Source: Eustoma russellianum
Taxonomy: Eukaryota > Streptophyta > Magnoliopsida > Gentianales > Gentianaceae
Length of the DNA: 64,000 bases
Assembly (NCBI GenBank): GCA_036186865.1
Contig: AP025054.1
Span: forward strand, 19,694,941-19,758,940
Reading direction: 5' to 3'
The notes under the pieces were generated by a model. The model worked only from the letters and a program-made list of their open reading frames with translations, was not told where the DNA came from and did not search any database. How positions within the stretch are numbered: position 1 is the first letter of the stretch; each line of letters starts with the position of its first letter. The translations under genes and the position numbers were made by a program. Below are positions 1 to 10,812 of this stretch, one piece after another.

Positions 1-263
1 GGGGTGCAGCTATGGAAGAAAAGTCTTTGACAAATCGTCTATAAAAACTTACAAGTCCATGGAAACTGCGAACTTCCCCTACATTCTTAGGTATAGGACA
101 CTCCACAATTGACCTAACCTTTTCTTCATCCATCTCTACTCCCTCAGCCGAAATGACAAAGCCTAGGAAGACTACTCGTTCCAAACAAAAAGAGCACTTC
201 TTAAAGTTGACGTAAAGTTGTTCTTGCTTAAGCTTCTCAAAAATGACCCTAATGTGGTCAAGG
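1..263 (-). pseudogene. RT C-terminal part and RT-RNase H connection of element 1
   Basis: Minus-strand translation gives the end of a gypsy reverse transcriptase: DHIRVIFEKLKQ, then NFKKCSFC, then FLGFVIS and a stretch ending FYRRFVKDFSSIAAP, typical of the RT thumb and connection. The frame is open for the 263 bases visible. It continues from the RT piece at 1748-2145 once the insertion 264-1747 is removed: the HL of EDHL lies on the far side and DHIR on this side. The RNase H and integrase part lies beyond the left edge. Confidence 0.85.
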
Positions 264-1747
264 TGATGAGGGAACAAAAAGGGACCTTCCTTTAACTCCT
301 TACACAGCTGGAAAAAGAATGGGTGCAGCACAACCTTGCTAAGAAGACCTTGCAACAAACCAGTTCTGTTTTGCTTGTGTGATGAACAATGGCTAACAAA
401 TGGCTTCAACTCATCTAGGAAAGCCTCAACCCTACCAAATGATATTCACCCTAAGTATATAAGCCTACAAACAAGGTTGTTCAAGCCTTGAAGGGATCCA
501 AATTCCCTTGAATCAAAGGTTGAATAAGAAGAACATAAACTGTTCTACAAGCAGTTCACGTCTCAATGTTTAGAAACTGAAAATGAAGTCTACGTGTTTA
601 CAAAGAGTTCAAGGGTATATGCAGGCTAAGATTAAATTAAACTATAATATATCAACCTAAATGTTAACCAATGAAAAACAAAGCTTAAATGTGAAGTAAA
701 ACTATTTTTACAAAGAATGACAAGAAAAGAGCTTCTCTGGCAGATTGTGCAGCCGATCATGACAAGCTTTGAGACTTGTTTTGATTACTTCCTTCTGATT
801 GGACCACCTCAAAAAGATAGCTTGATATGTCTTCTAATGAACCACGTTGGTGTCCTGAGGTCTTAGAACTTGTGAGGTCGTTTTTTAGGTTGATCTTTGC
901 AAGTGGTGCTGACTGGACAGTTTACTTTCAAGCAGGTGATGCACCTGTTTTCTTGGGTTGGGACCACTCCAACCAACCTAGCAGCTTACTATACATCTGG
1001 AACAATGGGTTGATGCAGCTGGTTGGTGCAAAAGTCGTCAAATAGTTTGAATTCCATGTTGGTGAAAGTACACATCTGGTTCAGCAGTCTGCTCGGGAAA
1101 GAGGTGCAAAATGTTTTGGTCTTTTGGAAGCTCTTCCACTCCGATTCATCAAAAATGTATCACATAAAAGTTTTAGATCTTAACAAGATCTTGAATTTAG
1201 CCGCCTGTATCATCTAATTTGGAGCTGTGATGATGGAGATATGACTCGTTGAAGTTGACCTGCTTACGGATAGGTACCTTTGAAAGCTGCTGACTCGGCA
1301 GCTTGCTTATTTTGGGGACGTTCTTTGAGCTTGTTACAGACCTCTGATGGGAGAGTGATTCACAGAACAATTGTACATATACATATTATCTTTCACCTCC
1401 TACTTGAATCAGGTCAATTGGACTTGTGGTTGGAGAGATATGGCCAAAATACCAACAGGGTGTCCAGCTGCCTACTTGACTGTTTGGAATCAGCTTTGTG
1501 TTTGAACTTTGTACACGTTTGATTCTTGCTTCCTTGAGCCTAAATGAGTTCAAAAACACACAAAACAACATATGCAACATATACAACATGTCCTAGGGTT
1601 TGTTAGACTATAAGAGACATTAACTTGCAGTTATGAATGGTCGGGTGACCCTTAAACGTTCATACAAGTGTGACATGTCTTAGAGAACTAACAAGTGAAA
1701 TGTTTGACATGCTTGACATGTGGTCGATGCCTCATGGGAGTGCATCG
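264..1747. mobile_element. Putative solo LTR inserted in the RT gene of element 1
   Basis: 1484 bases interrupt the RT frame exactly between CAAGG at 259-263 and CAAGG at 1748-1752, a 5-bp target-site duplication. The insert begins TGATG and ends CATCG, close to the TGATG...CATCA ends of the other LTRs in this window. No PBS, polypurine tract or retroviral protein was seen, and the short frames inside have no recognisable motif. A TATATAA stretch lies near 456. Because the base run continues TGAT on both sides, the repeat can also be read as 9 bp (CAAGGTGAT), which would fit a Mutator-type element. No long terminal inverted repeat was seen, so a solo LTR is preferred. Orientation is uncertain. 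Confidence 0.55.
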
Positions 1748-2145
1748 CAAGGTGATCTTCTATGGTTTGGGAATAGATTAGGATATCATCAAAATAAACA
1801 GCAACAAATCTTCCTATGAACGCTCGTAAGACTTCATTCATTAGCTTCATAAATGTGCTAGGGGCGTTGGTGAGCCCGAAGGACATCACTAACCAATCAT
1901 AGAGCCCAAACATAGTTTTGAATGCAGTCTTCCATTTGTCCCCTTCTCTAATTCGTACTTGGAAGTACCCCTGCTTAAGGTCGATTTTGGTGAAGAATTT
2001 AGATTCGTGCAACATATCCAACACATCATCCAGCCTAGGTATGGGGTACCTATACTTGATGGTAATTTTGTTTATGGCACGGCAATCAGTACACATTCTC
2101 CAAGTTTCATCTTTTTTTATGTACTAAGATGACAGGGACGGCTAA
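1748..2145 (-). pseudogene. Reverse transcriptase N-terminal and palm part of element 1
   Basis: The minus-strand product carries the RT hallmarks in order: CTDCRAINKIT, YPIPRLDDVLD, FFTKIDLKQGYFQVR (first catalytic Asp), SFGLTNAPSTFM and VYFDDILIYS (YxDD box intact). The reading frame stays open until the insertion at 1747, where it runs into insert sequence. Upstream, near 2140, one base is missing relative to the same junction in the copy near 58.43 kb, so the frame shifts between the linker and RT. This was the polymerase of the element; it is dead in this copy. Confidence 0.88.
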
Positions 2146-2732
2146 TGGCTTAGGCTCTCTCGGACTTGTACACTCGCTAGGAGCTCTTCTACTTGCCTTT
2201 GGATTTCTTTGGTTTCTTCCGGGTTGGCTCGATAGGCGGGTCGATTTGGTAAAACGACTCCTGAGACAAAATCGATTTGGTGTTCTATTCCTCTAATAGG
2301 TGGTAAACCAGATGGTGGCTCGATGGGAAATAGAACTTCGCACTCTTGGATAAAGGACGTACTTGAAGTAGGTAAGTTTGGTGGGAGTTCTTCAATGGAA
2401 AGGTGACACGCCTTAGGAATGAGAATGAGGACGGTTTGGTTGCTATAAAGGGATCGTGTGACCTCTCTTTTCTTTGCAAAATACCCACACTTCTTTTTGG
2501 ACTCGGTGACTCCTATGGGCACTACCTCTTTTCCCTTGCTCTCTTGTTTTTTGTTCTCACTTTTCATGCATTCCACGAATTTTCTCTCAGCTTCTTTTTC
2601 CTTAGGGTTGGCCCTAAACTTACACATGCGTTGTTGATCCTCGTGGACTTTGTGTGGTGGAAGTGCATGCAATTTGTAAAGTTTGGCATTCAACTTGAAA
2701 GAATAACGATTCAAATATCCATCATATGTCAC
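2142..2732 (-). pseudogene. Protease-RT linker region of element 1 pol
   Basis: A 196-residue open stretch lies between protease and RT. It contains ECMKSENKKQESKGKEV, then IPKACHLS, LIPxxCEVLFP-like sequence and the motif PPIRGIEHQIDFVSGVVLPN, followed by NRPAYRANPEETKEIQRQVEELL, the standard lead-in to gypsy RT. The same region is found at 45674-46046, 55450-55960 and 58447-58929. Its frame ends near 2142 because of the 1-nt deletion just upstream of RT. The lead-in motif assigns it to pol with good certainty. Confidence 0.8.
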
Positions 2733-2735
2733 ATG

Positions 2736-3218
2736 TCAATCAAATTGCCATGGCCTACCAAGTAAGATATGACTAGCATGCATTGGTGCAACATCACATA
2801 AAACATCATCTTTGTAACTATCAATGCTAAGAGAAACCAAAACTTGTTTACTTACGCTAACTTCACCGCAATCATTTAACCATGCAAGTTTGTAACGATG
2901 CAGATGATTAGTCATAGGCAAATTCAGTTTTCTTACCAATTCGATGCTAGCCACGTTCGCGCAAGAACCGGAATCAATGATCATGGTGCACACTTTACCG
3001 TTTATCATGCAATGAATATGGAAAATGTTTTCTCTATTTTGTTTGTGATCATCTAATTTCGGATATGAATTCAAAGCTCTACGCACAACAAGAAATTCCT
3101 TAGTGTCAAAGTCATCTAGTGCGCCTAGATCCTCTTCAGGTTCAATTTCATTATCATGCTCGGATTCGTTTTCATGCTCGGACTCAGACACATATTCATT
3201 GGTTTCCTCAATTAACAT
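2736..3218 (-). pseudogene. Retroviral-type aspartic protease of element 1
   Basis: A 160-residue open stretch. After an acidic spacer it shows MIIDSGSCANVAS, the DSG active-site loop of gypsy aspartic proteases, and later HILLGRPWQFD, the conserved second half. The role would be cleavage of the Gag-Pol polyprotein in the particle. It lies between the zinc knuckle and the linker as expected. The stretch itself has no stop, but the flanking segments are broken, so the polyprotein could not be made from this copy. Confidence 0.85.
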
Positions 3219-3234
3219 GATTCGTTTTGCATTA

Positions 3235-3290
3235 GGTCACTCTTTTCCTATGTGACCACGTCCTTGACATTTATAGCATTTAATGTCCCT
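3235..3290 (-). pseudogene. CCHC zinc knuckle (nucleocapsid) with a stop at the last Cys
   Basis: Minus-strand reading gives CYKCQGRGHIGKE followed by a TGA stop. The pattern C-x2-C-x4-H-x4-C is kept except that the fourth ligand codon (TGC or TGT) has become TGA. This is the Gag nucleocapsid motif that binds genomic RNA. It lies between gag and protease in the normal place. Confidence 0.8.
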
Positions 3291-4394
3291 AAACCTATTT
3301 GAGAGATCAGAAGAATTTCCTATGGGAGCTTTTTGTTGGGCACGTTCATCTCGTTTTGTGTGCCCTGCACACGGTTGTCCATCCTTTGTGACACACCTTG
3401 GTCACATGTTTGGCCTCCTGTAGGCCGTGAGCTTCCTGTTCCTTAAGGCTTGCTGGAAAACCTTGATGAAGACTGATTAGTACGATAAGTGGAATTGAAA
3501 TTGGAGGAACTACGTACCTTTAGTTGGTGTTCATTCTTCTCAGCCATATGGACCATGGTTGTGAGGTCGAGGTAAGGTTGAAGCTCAACCCTTTGCGCAA
3601 TTTCCCTGTTTAGACCTTGTAAAAACGAGCCCTGGTGGCTTCTTCGGGTTCCTGCAAGTTAGATCTTTCCAACAAAATTTCTAACTCTTTGTAATACTCG
3701 TCTACACTTTTGGAATCTTGTCTTAAGTTTTGCAAACTTGTGAAAATAGAACTCTCAAAATTGTTTGGGATAAAACGTTGTCTCATTTCAAACTTCATTT
3801 CTTCCCAAGTGGCAATTGGAGGTTGTCTTATCTTAGTTTTATTTCGACGCAAATTTGTCCACCAATTTAGTGCATAACCAGAAAACTCAAGAGAAGCATA
3901 CCTAACTTATTGTAATTCACTATAGTTGGTACAAGAAAAGATTAGATCCACTTTCGTTTTCCATTCCAAATATTCTTCTGCATTACTTTTACAATAAAAA
4001 GTGGGAACATTTATTTTTGTTTTGAGAAAATCGTCATCTTGTGGGAAAAGGGGATTTTGGCGTCTTTGGTAACCACGGAGAGGGTGGTCATCAAAGTCAT
4101 AATCATCATGCTCAAATGAAATGTAATCATCATTGTACCTTCTTGGAGCGTACCTTCTTGGTTGCGTTGGAGGAACAAACCTTCTTGGCTCGATGTGTGG
4201 AGGTCTAAGGTTGTCATCCTCAACTTCTTCTGGGGGGTGAGGCCTTGGTTGTGGTAGGGAACTGCCCTGCTCGTACCTTGGCCGTCACTCATCTTGTAGC
4301 TCCGTTCAATATCCTCCAATCGATGTTTGATTACCTTATTGTCATGCATGAGTTTCTTTAACATCTCCAGCATTTGTTTCTGTGTGTTGTCCAA
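3291..4394 (-). pseudogene. gag (capsid region) of element 1, broken
   Basis: Two open pieces: 4011-4394 starts MDNTQKQMLEMLKKLM, a probable Gag N-terminus with a helical segment, and 3610-3852 has TWEEMKFEMRQRFIPNNF and LRQDSKSVDEYYKELEILL, the retrotransposon gag capsid core. Between them the frame is lost near 3853-4010. The C-terminal part (3291-3600) is read only in broken frames up to the zinc knuckle. The role is the structural shell of the virus-like particle. The start at 4394 was chosen because upstream sequence is non-coding leader. Confidence 0.82.
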
Positions 4395-6071
4395 AGTCTC
4401 GGCTTCCTTTGATTTGCTAGAAGCGGAATGGGTGCTGCTCTACATGTGTTACCTAAAGAGATTAAACGAAAACAAGAAGAAAAGGAAAGAACTAACACAA
4501 AGACAAACAAACGTTAAGTGATTAATAAAAACGAAATATGAACACTCCTCTTTCTTTTCTTTTCACTCTCTTACCACTCTGCTTCTTGGATAACCTGAAG
4601 TTAATAAGATTCAAAGCGATCAATTAAGAAAGCGTTTTTCCAATGCTTATCCAAATCACAATGGTCTACACTTGTTTCTCCCTTTTGCTTTCAAGTTGCA
4701 CCAAATAGTATCAAAATAAAATCAAGTGAAATGGAATTAACTTGAATTTTCTACTAAGATTCAAAGAAAATAAGCAACAAAATTGATGTATAAGGCTGAA
4801 CCAAAGATGGACTACCGGTTGCCGTGGGCAATCGTTAGTTAATTTTGATTCTATGCACTTACTATCCACAAAATGGTTCAAGTCATGCAATAATCGAGCA
4901 ACCAAGTGTGTGATTGGTTCAAGAAGATCAGGATAAGGAGAATGAGATATGGGAGGACGGTTGTATGTAGCAAAAACAAAATACGATATCCAAGGTTTTC
5001 AAATTGCACCAAAAAAATTTTCAAGTAATGCACAAACGTTTTGCCCTTTTTCTTTTCTCTTGTTCTTTTGTTTTTCTTCCCTTCCTTGCTATTTCAATGT
5101 AAGCAAGGTTCAGATTCTTTTTTTTGACTAGGGGCAGAATTGGAATTTCATGTGTTTTGCACTCAGAACTTTCGTTTTTGGGCAGAATAGTGCAATGACT
5201 TTAAATTGTAGTTTGCAACCTTTAAGTGCAACAAAATAACCTTGGAAAGTGAGAGAAATTGAGGTTGGGCGGAGTTGGGGTTAGGGTTAGGGTTTTCAAT
5301 TTAGGGTTTTTGGACGTTTTTGGGTATTTGTAGGATTGGGGTTTTAGAAATTGGATGTACGGTATATATAGCTATTTGGGTTGGTAATTGTTGATTTGTG
5401 TGGTCAATTTGGATAATGTATGGGAGTAGGACAGAATTGAACCAAAATTCAAATTCTAGGGTTAGGGTTTTTTTTGAATGAGTTGGGAACTTTTGATTCT
5501 AATTTTGTTTGGTAAAATTGGGTTGGGGCTTTTTCTAAGAGTGTAAATAAGTAGTTTGGAATTTGGTTGGTGAGTTTTAGGGTCGGGTTTGGGTGGGCGT
5601 TGTTTGGGCCGTGGGTATTGGGGTGGATTTAGGGTTTTGTTGATGTGGAAAATGGCTTGTGAAGGCAAACACATAGAGGAGTAACTTGATTTAAAGCATG
5701 AAATCAATCATAATGTGAGTCACAAGATGCATACAATCATCATCAACTAAAAGCTTCGGTAGTAACAAGATGATTTGAAACCGAGGTAGCTTTATAGGCT
5801 GATGGTTGTAACGTTTAAGAGAAAGCTGAATGGGACCTAAATGCAACAAACCCTAACTTGTTCAAGCTTAAATGACAAAGATCAAATAGTGACGACAAGA
5901 TTGAAAAGAAAAGAATGACACTTTGAATGATGAATGACAAGATGCAGCAAAAGACAAATACTTAGACCCTAGGACATGAAGAATGAGGGGTAGAAGAATG
6001 ACACAAATGAATTTGAAATGAAGAGACTCAAACGAAAAGAAAAGGATAGAAGGTGGAATAGAGTAACCTGG
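4395..6071 (-). other. 5' leader of element 1
   Basis: About 1.7 kb between PBS and gag without a convincing protein. It includes degenerate TTAGGG-like runs near 5275-5310 and 5456-5470 and the conserved hairpin at 4819-4831. Read on the minus strand it matches the family B leaders in order: a CCCTAACC stretch followed by CCAACCTCAATTTC, then the AGATTGCCCACGGCAAC block followed by a TTTGGTTCAGCC box. This ties the autonomous gypsy to family B. Confidence 0.75.
4819..4831 (-). promoter_or_regulatory. Conserved leader hairpin
   Basis: TTGCC-GTG-GGCAA on this strand, TTGCC-CAC-GGCAA in the element sense: a perfect 5-bp stem with a 3-nt loop. The same hairpin occurs in family B and element G leaders. 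A dimerisation or packaging signal is possible but is inference. Confidence 0.5.
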
Positions 6072-6083
6072 GCTCTGATACCA
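6072..6083 (-). other. Primer binding site of element 1
   Basis: Reverse complement is TGGTATCAGAGC, complementary to the 3' end of plant initiator methionine tRNA, placed 3 nt from the LTR end at 6087. Confidence 0.9.
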
Positions 6084-6086
6084 ATT

Positions 6087-7527
6087 TGATGCGTGCAAGG
6101 CGTGGGCTCCAACAATTCCACCTTCCAAACGTCCTTCACAAAGGGTTATGCACAAGGAAGAAGACTTCCCCTTGCTTCCTTAGTGATAAAAATGTGTGGA
6201 GCAATGAGCAAGACCAACACTTTAAGATGGTCGTTGATCAGGGAAACCAATACAGCCCTCCTGCACGGCACCTTTAAGCAATGGCAACACCTTCAAAATG
6301 CTCAACTTTGAAGGATCTTAACTTAGGTTTTTAATGCAAAACCAAGGAAACAAAGTCTCACAATAAGTGAAGAAAATATCAAGAAATTTTATTCATCCAA
6401 AGTTGTTCTTCCACACGCCCCAAGGTGTCTTATTTATAGCCTACAAGTCATCCCTATCAGCCTTAAGATGAATAGAAATGATTTCAAATAAGCTATCTAA
6501 CAATGTTTGAAAATTGAAAATTGTTTAAATTCAAAACTAAAACAAATTCTAGCTAAAATCTGAAAATCTTGCAAGATGCTATCTTCAATGTATCCAGCCG
6601 TGTATGAGGTCCAAATGATGTCTTGGAGGAGCTGATTTGATGAGTAGGAGGTGCTTGAACTTGAATTCAAAAGTTTTGTGAAGTTTGAATTCAAGTTAAG
6701 TTTGAATTTGAGTGCACTTTGAATTTGGTTGTTTAATCCCCTCCTCACTCTTACCAGCCATGTTCAAGACATCTAAGAGGTGTCTTGAAACCTGATTTGA
6801 TGATGATAATATGGTTGGAGTTGAATTCAAAAGATGGTTGAAGTTTGAATTCAAAATTGAGTTTGAATTTGAATTCAAACTTGGATTCAATTTAAACTGG
6901 CATTTATCCTTCTTTTTCCTCCAAGATGGCATGTAAGTTGGTTGGGATAATGGCTGAATTCTTCTTGAAATGTAATCCTCAAATTGGTTGAAACTTGAAT
7001 TCAAATCATGGTTGAATTTAGATTCAAGTTTAACTTTGAATTTAAATTCAATTTGATCATCCATCTTTGCACCTTTAAGTGGCCGGCCTCTTTGTTGCTT
7101 TAGATATGATTTTGAGTTCAATTTTTAAAAAAGAATTCTATCTTGGACACATTTGAATTTGTCTTTGTGGAGACAAGCATTCTTTTCAATACAACATTCC
7201 TTTTGTCTCCTTCTTTTGCAACACACGCCTACAATTTTCCTTTTGGGTCTCCATTTTATTTTGGATCTTCCATGTACCTAATTTACCTACAAAGAAAACA
7301 CATAAAACAAAGATCACAAGAAAGAAGATAAAATTCAAAATAAAGAATGCACACACGCACACGCATAGAACGCTCAAAGGGTGGGTTCAATGAAGTGAAC
7401 CCATGGAACCTTAGGTTCATCTTGAACATGCTTATACAAGAAGGTTCCAACTTGATGACAAAGTTCTCTTGCCCTCCTTCTTGTCATATGGCCCTTGACC
7501 TCTTGATGGGACCCTTGATCCTCATCA
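6087..7527 (-). repeat. LTR of element 1 (family A), 1441 bp
   Basis: In element sense it starts TGATGAGGATCAAGG (right end) and ends GCACGCATCA (left end), beside the PBS. A TATA-like box (TATAAATA in sense) lies near 6427-6434. The R/U5 part contains the TTTT-loop-AAAA hairpin (6322-6346) shared by all LTR families here. The middle (6640-7065) is dense in GAATTC-like repeats. The first about 150 bases of U3 read as the pol tail (GP-x-TR-x3-K-x-L-like). Full-length relatives are at 50753-52080 and 60356-61813. Confidence 0.88.
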
Positions 7528-8775
7528 ATTTGAAATTAAGATCCTAATGCATCCAAAACATGTGAGGAAGAGGACTCATTGTGGATGCATGATCAAATTA
7601 GCTTTTGTGAGTTGCTACCTGCATGTTTTGTGAGTTGCACAAGTTATTTTGTTTCGCAGGTTCACAATGTAGAGCAACATTTGTCCGACCATACAAAGGA
7701 TGCAAAAACATTCTGACGAAAAGTACCTCCTCTTGGAAAAATGTGAATCAATTTTACATGCATTACAAGCTAAAAAAACTGAAAATTTGCATGAATCAAA
7801 CCCTACTTTTAACAAACTGAACGTCAATGACAATAATGAAGTAGTTGAGCTTGAATTGAATTTTACCAAGTCCTAATTTACATGAATTAGATGTTAATGC
7901 TCCTACCTTTTGTGATGAGCTAGAATGCATTGATAATGTTACGCATGAAGTAGATGTCATACAAATTGATTTATCTCATGAATTCCCATGTTTCGATAAT
8001 TCATTGTATACTGATCTATCTGCCATACTTGATGATCTAAGTGATCACTTAAGTGAGCTTTCAAGAGAGTTCGATAGTACACTTAAGCATGATAACTTAG
8101 AAACGTATAAATGGCATGTTTTCAGCAATTCCTTAATTGAATGTGATGAACATGATTCCACATTATTTGAAACACCTGAATTACTTTAAAATAACATTGT
8201 ATATGACAATCCTGTTTTCATTCATGAGTATAAAGCTGATTTGTATGAAAAAGAGGAGTTTATCCCACCCGGTACCCGATCTGATTTAAAGGAATAAAAG
8301 TTTCAAAGTATACTTCTCACAACTCCAAACATGCCATTTTTGCCACCACATCATGGTACATCATATGACATTCATGTGCTGACCTTGTGTGAGATCAAAT
8401 GCATGATAACTATGAGCTTTTATTTGTTATACATCTTAAACACACTAGAAGGAAACCTCTGTTGACCACCTCTTGTCATGCGGCTGCTATAGGATTTGAT
8501 GATGCGTATTATGAACTAAAATTTGAAAATCAGATCCTAATGCATCCAAAACATGTCAGGAAGATGACTTACTTATTGTGGATGCATGATCAAATTAGCT
8601 TTTATGAGTTGCTAGGTGCATGTTTTGTCATTACATTACTCATTCACCCTAAACATCTTAGGCTATACGTGTGCATACATGTGTGTTTTATATCTTTTTT
8701 GCATTGTCGAGGATCTTTCTCCCTGATGGAATACATACCAAGATTCGGGACGAATCTTTTCTGGGAAGGAGGTAT
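7528..8775 (+). mobile_element. Rearranged internal remnant of a family B relative
   Basis: 7528-7630 matches the ORF2 downstream region of family B, yet it is followed directly by the ORF1 start region, ORF1, and again the ORF2 region leading to the LTR at 8776. The order (3' part, ORF1, 3' part, LTR) implies a duplication or recombination. It is more diverged from the array units than they are from each other. Confidence 0.7.
7667..8297 (+). pseudogene. Family B ORF1, diverged broken copy
   Basis: Homologous along its length to the 206-residue ORF1 of the array (QRMQKHSDEKYLLLEKCESIL, DELECIDNV, LSDHLSELSREF, WHVFSNSLIECDEHDSTLFETPE). The second codon is TAG instead of TGG, one extra base shifts the frame near 7870, and a stop replaces a Ser codon near 8187. 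The C-terminal codons differ from the array copies: the frame continues through DLKE before TAA. A consensus 3' splice site (TTTCGCAG) lies just upstream at about 7652-7659. The function is unknown. Confidence 0.7.
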
Positions 8776-8821
8776 TGATACGGTCCAAGGTGTGCAAAAT
8801 GCAAGACAAAGTTTGTCTTAG
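8399..8821 (+). pseudogene. Family B ORF2, diverged copy (140 aa)
   Basis: Open frame with GFDDAYYELKFENQILMHPK, then YLLWMHDQISFYELL and LIHPKHLR, matching ORF2 of the array. It continues across the internal/LTR boundary at 8776; its end (RFGTNLFWEGGIDTVQG) resembles the gypsy pol tail RTNPFEEGGIDEDQG. No domain is recognised. One base is missing upstream of the first Met relative to the array copies, so the N-terminal part of the frame is lost. It may be coding or a conserved 3' region that happens to be open. Confidence 0.4.
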
Positions 8822-9901
8822 TCTTAGGTTGCATTCTATGCATCACTTTTCGTGCATATAGGCGTCTTTCAATAAAATACGCAAATATATGTCTTGTTTT
8901 TTATGTTCATGTTTTCTAATTTCGTCTTATAGAAGACCTAATGGTGTTAAAAGGATGATATCTTGAAAGACAAAGAAGAATGCTCAAGCGAATGTTCAAG
9001 AGAATGTTTGTCTCAATAGAACGTTGTCCTGAAGGGAATGTTTGTCTTGAAAATGTTTGTCCAAAGGAATATTTGTCCTAGGGAATGTTTGTCCCAAGGA
9101 ATGTTTGTCTTAGGGAATATTTGTCTTAAGGAATGTTTGTCCTAATCCCTTCCCCCAACAACTACATGGTTTGAAAGGCTACTTAAAGATCAACTTCCCA
9201 ACAAGATGAGGACAAGCATACCTACGTTTCAAGACTTTAAGAGGGCGGCCATAACAAGGATAAAGATGAAGCAAAGTTGAACTCAGTCAAGACCATTCAA
9301 GATTAAATTTCAGCCATCATTTTGGAAGACATATCCATGCTTATCTCACCTTTCCAATTTGAATCACAAGTCTTCCAACAAGCATATCAAAATTGGCTAA
9401 AGAGAGTTCCACAAGGAAGTCAAGATAACTACCAAAATAGAAAATAAGATAATTAGCTTTTACAAGTTTAAACTGTAATATGTTTTTCAAACTTTGATAG
9501 GCTTTTAAGATAAAGTTTAAAGTATTTAGTACTCTTAGCTAGTAAATTTCAGCATAAGAGCGCCTTATGGCCGATTGTATCGACACACATTAATCAAAAA
9601 TATTAAATGTTTCTTTCATCTCCAAATTGTGAGACTTTCTTTTCTTTATTTTGTATCAAAAATCATGGTTAATAACTCTCAAAAGTGAGCAATTTGAGGG
9701 TGTTTGTCTAGGCTAAGATTTCCGTCTAGGAGGGCCTATTGAAGGTTTGCCTATCAACATACACTTGAAGTTTTCGATGATTGCTAAAGCCATCACTTTC
9801 TGCACAATGGAAGCAAGGAGAAGACCACATCTTTGTGCCTAAACCTTTGAGAGGGACGTTGGAGGTGGTAGAGTGGATCCGCCCATCACGTGCTTGCATG
9901 A
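8776..9901 (+). repeat. LTR of a family B relative, 1126 bp
   Basis: Starts TGATACGGTCCAAGG, as in the array LTRs (TGATGCGGTCCAAGG), and ends TTGCATGA (expected TTGCATCA). It contains a run of GGAATGTTTGTC-type repeats (8990-9150) and the U5 signature with the AAGGGAGGACGTTGGAGG-like ending seen in related LTRs. The internal region lies on its left, so it is the 3' LTR of the remnant. Confidence 0.75.
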
Positions 9902-10812
9902 AGAATGTTCAAAAGGATTATTGTCTCAAGAGAATATTGTCCAAAAGAATGTGTCTCAAGAGAATGTTGTCCTAGATAATGTTTGTCCTAAGGGAATGTT
10001 TGTCTCCAGGAATATTTGTCTTAAGGAATATTTGTCCTACTAATTTCCCCAACAAACATACGGTTGGAAGGCTATTTAGAGGCCAACACTTCAACAAGAT
10101 AAGGACAAGCACATCATCACTTCAAACACCATTGGGGGCCGGCCAAAACATGTTCCAAATGAAGACAAATTTGAATTCAAATTCAAAGGCAATCCAAGTT
10201 CAAAATTCAGCCAACATTTGAATCCTACTCCAAGCATATCCTATCTTTAATTCCTGGTCAACAATCCTTCCAATGGCCTTCAAAATTTTGGCTGAAGATG
10301 GGAATTTCAAGGAAAAATATAACAACACAAATTCGAAGACAAGATGTTAGCTTATCAAGTTTCAAACAATATCTCGCATTCTAATTTTTTTTATCTAGAT
10401 TGTTATAGATTTTTTGACATAGAATTTGATCTATTTAGGACTCTTTTAGGAAGACAAAATCAGCATAAATAAAGGCCATGTTGGCTGTGTACTGGCAGCT
10501 TGATTATCATTAATATATTTTCGTTTTTATATCTCATTTTGTGTGAGACTTGTTTTCTTGATTTTGCACTAAAAATCAAGGTTAATAACTCTCAAAGGTG
10601 ACCGTTTTGAGGGTGTTTCCCAAGGCTAAGAGTGTTGTCTAGGTGGGCCTTTGAAGGTTTGCCTATCAATAACCACTTGGACGTTTTTGTGCTACTCCAT
10701 CCAGCAACTTTCTACACAAAGGAAGAAAGGAGGACCCTTTTTTATTCCAATGCCATTGTGAGGAGAACGTTGGGAAGGTGGAAGAGTGGATCAAGCCCAC
10801 ACGTTTGCATCA
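9902..10812 (+). repeat. 5'-truncated LTR, plus orientation
   Basis: Begins inside the U3 repeat block (AGAATGTTC, then several GAATGTTTGTCC copies to about 10040) and runs to CACGTTTGCATCA. It contains the CTTGATTTT...AAAATCAAG hairpin at 10557-10580. No PBS follows, so it is a 3' LTR or solo LTR fragment. Confidence 0.65.

Larger units (their letters stand above)
1..7527 (-). mobile_element. Ty3/gypsy LTR retrotransposon, element 1 (partial)
   Basis: Minus-strand gypsy element read right to left: LTR 6087-7527, primer binding site, long leader, gag, zinc knuckle, aspartic protease, linker and RT, then off the left window edge. Domain order is that of plant Ty3/gypsy. It is decayed: gag is split between frames, the zinc knuckle has a stop, a 1-nt deletion lies just upstream of RT, and RT is split by an insertion at 264-1747. 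The sequence after the LTR (ATTTG, 7528-7532) is the family B-like internal region, so this element appears to have landed in an older family B relative. Its other LTR is outside the window, so its duplication and age cannot be checked here. Confidence 0.9.

Noticed and set aside
827..1522. Short plus-strand frames of 60-80 aa inside the 264-1747 insertion
   Set aside because: No homology recognised, random length for AT-rich DNA, and no second copy in the window to test conservation.
5275..5480. TTAGGG-like runs as interstitial telomere repeats (also CCCTAA at 60150-60230)
   Set aside because: Only a few degenerate units; they correspond to a shared leader block of the retrotransposons, not a telomeric array.
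6497..7121. Asn/Phe/Lys/Ser-rich peptides in the family A LTRs (also 60874-61299)
   Set aside because: Translations of GAATTC-rich repeats on either strand.
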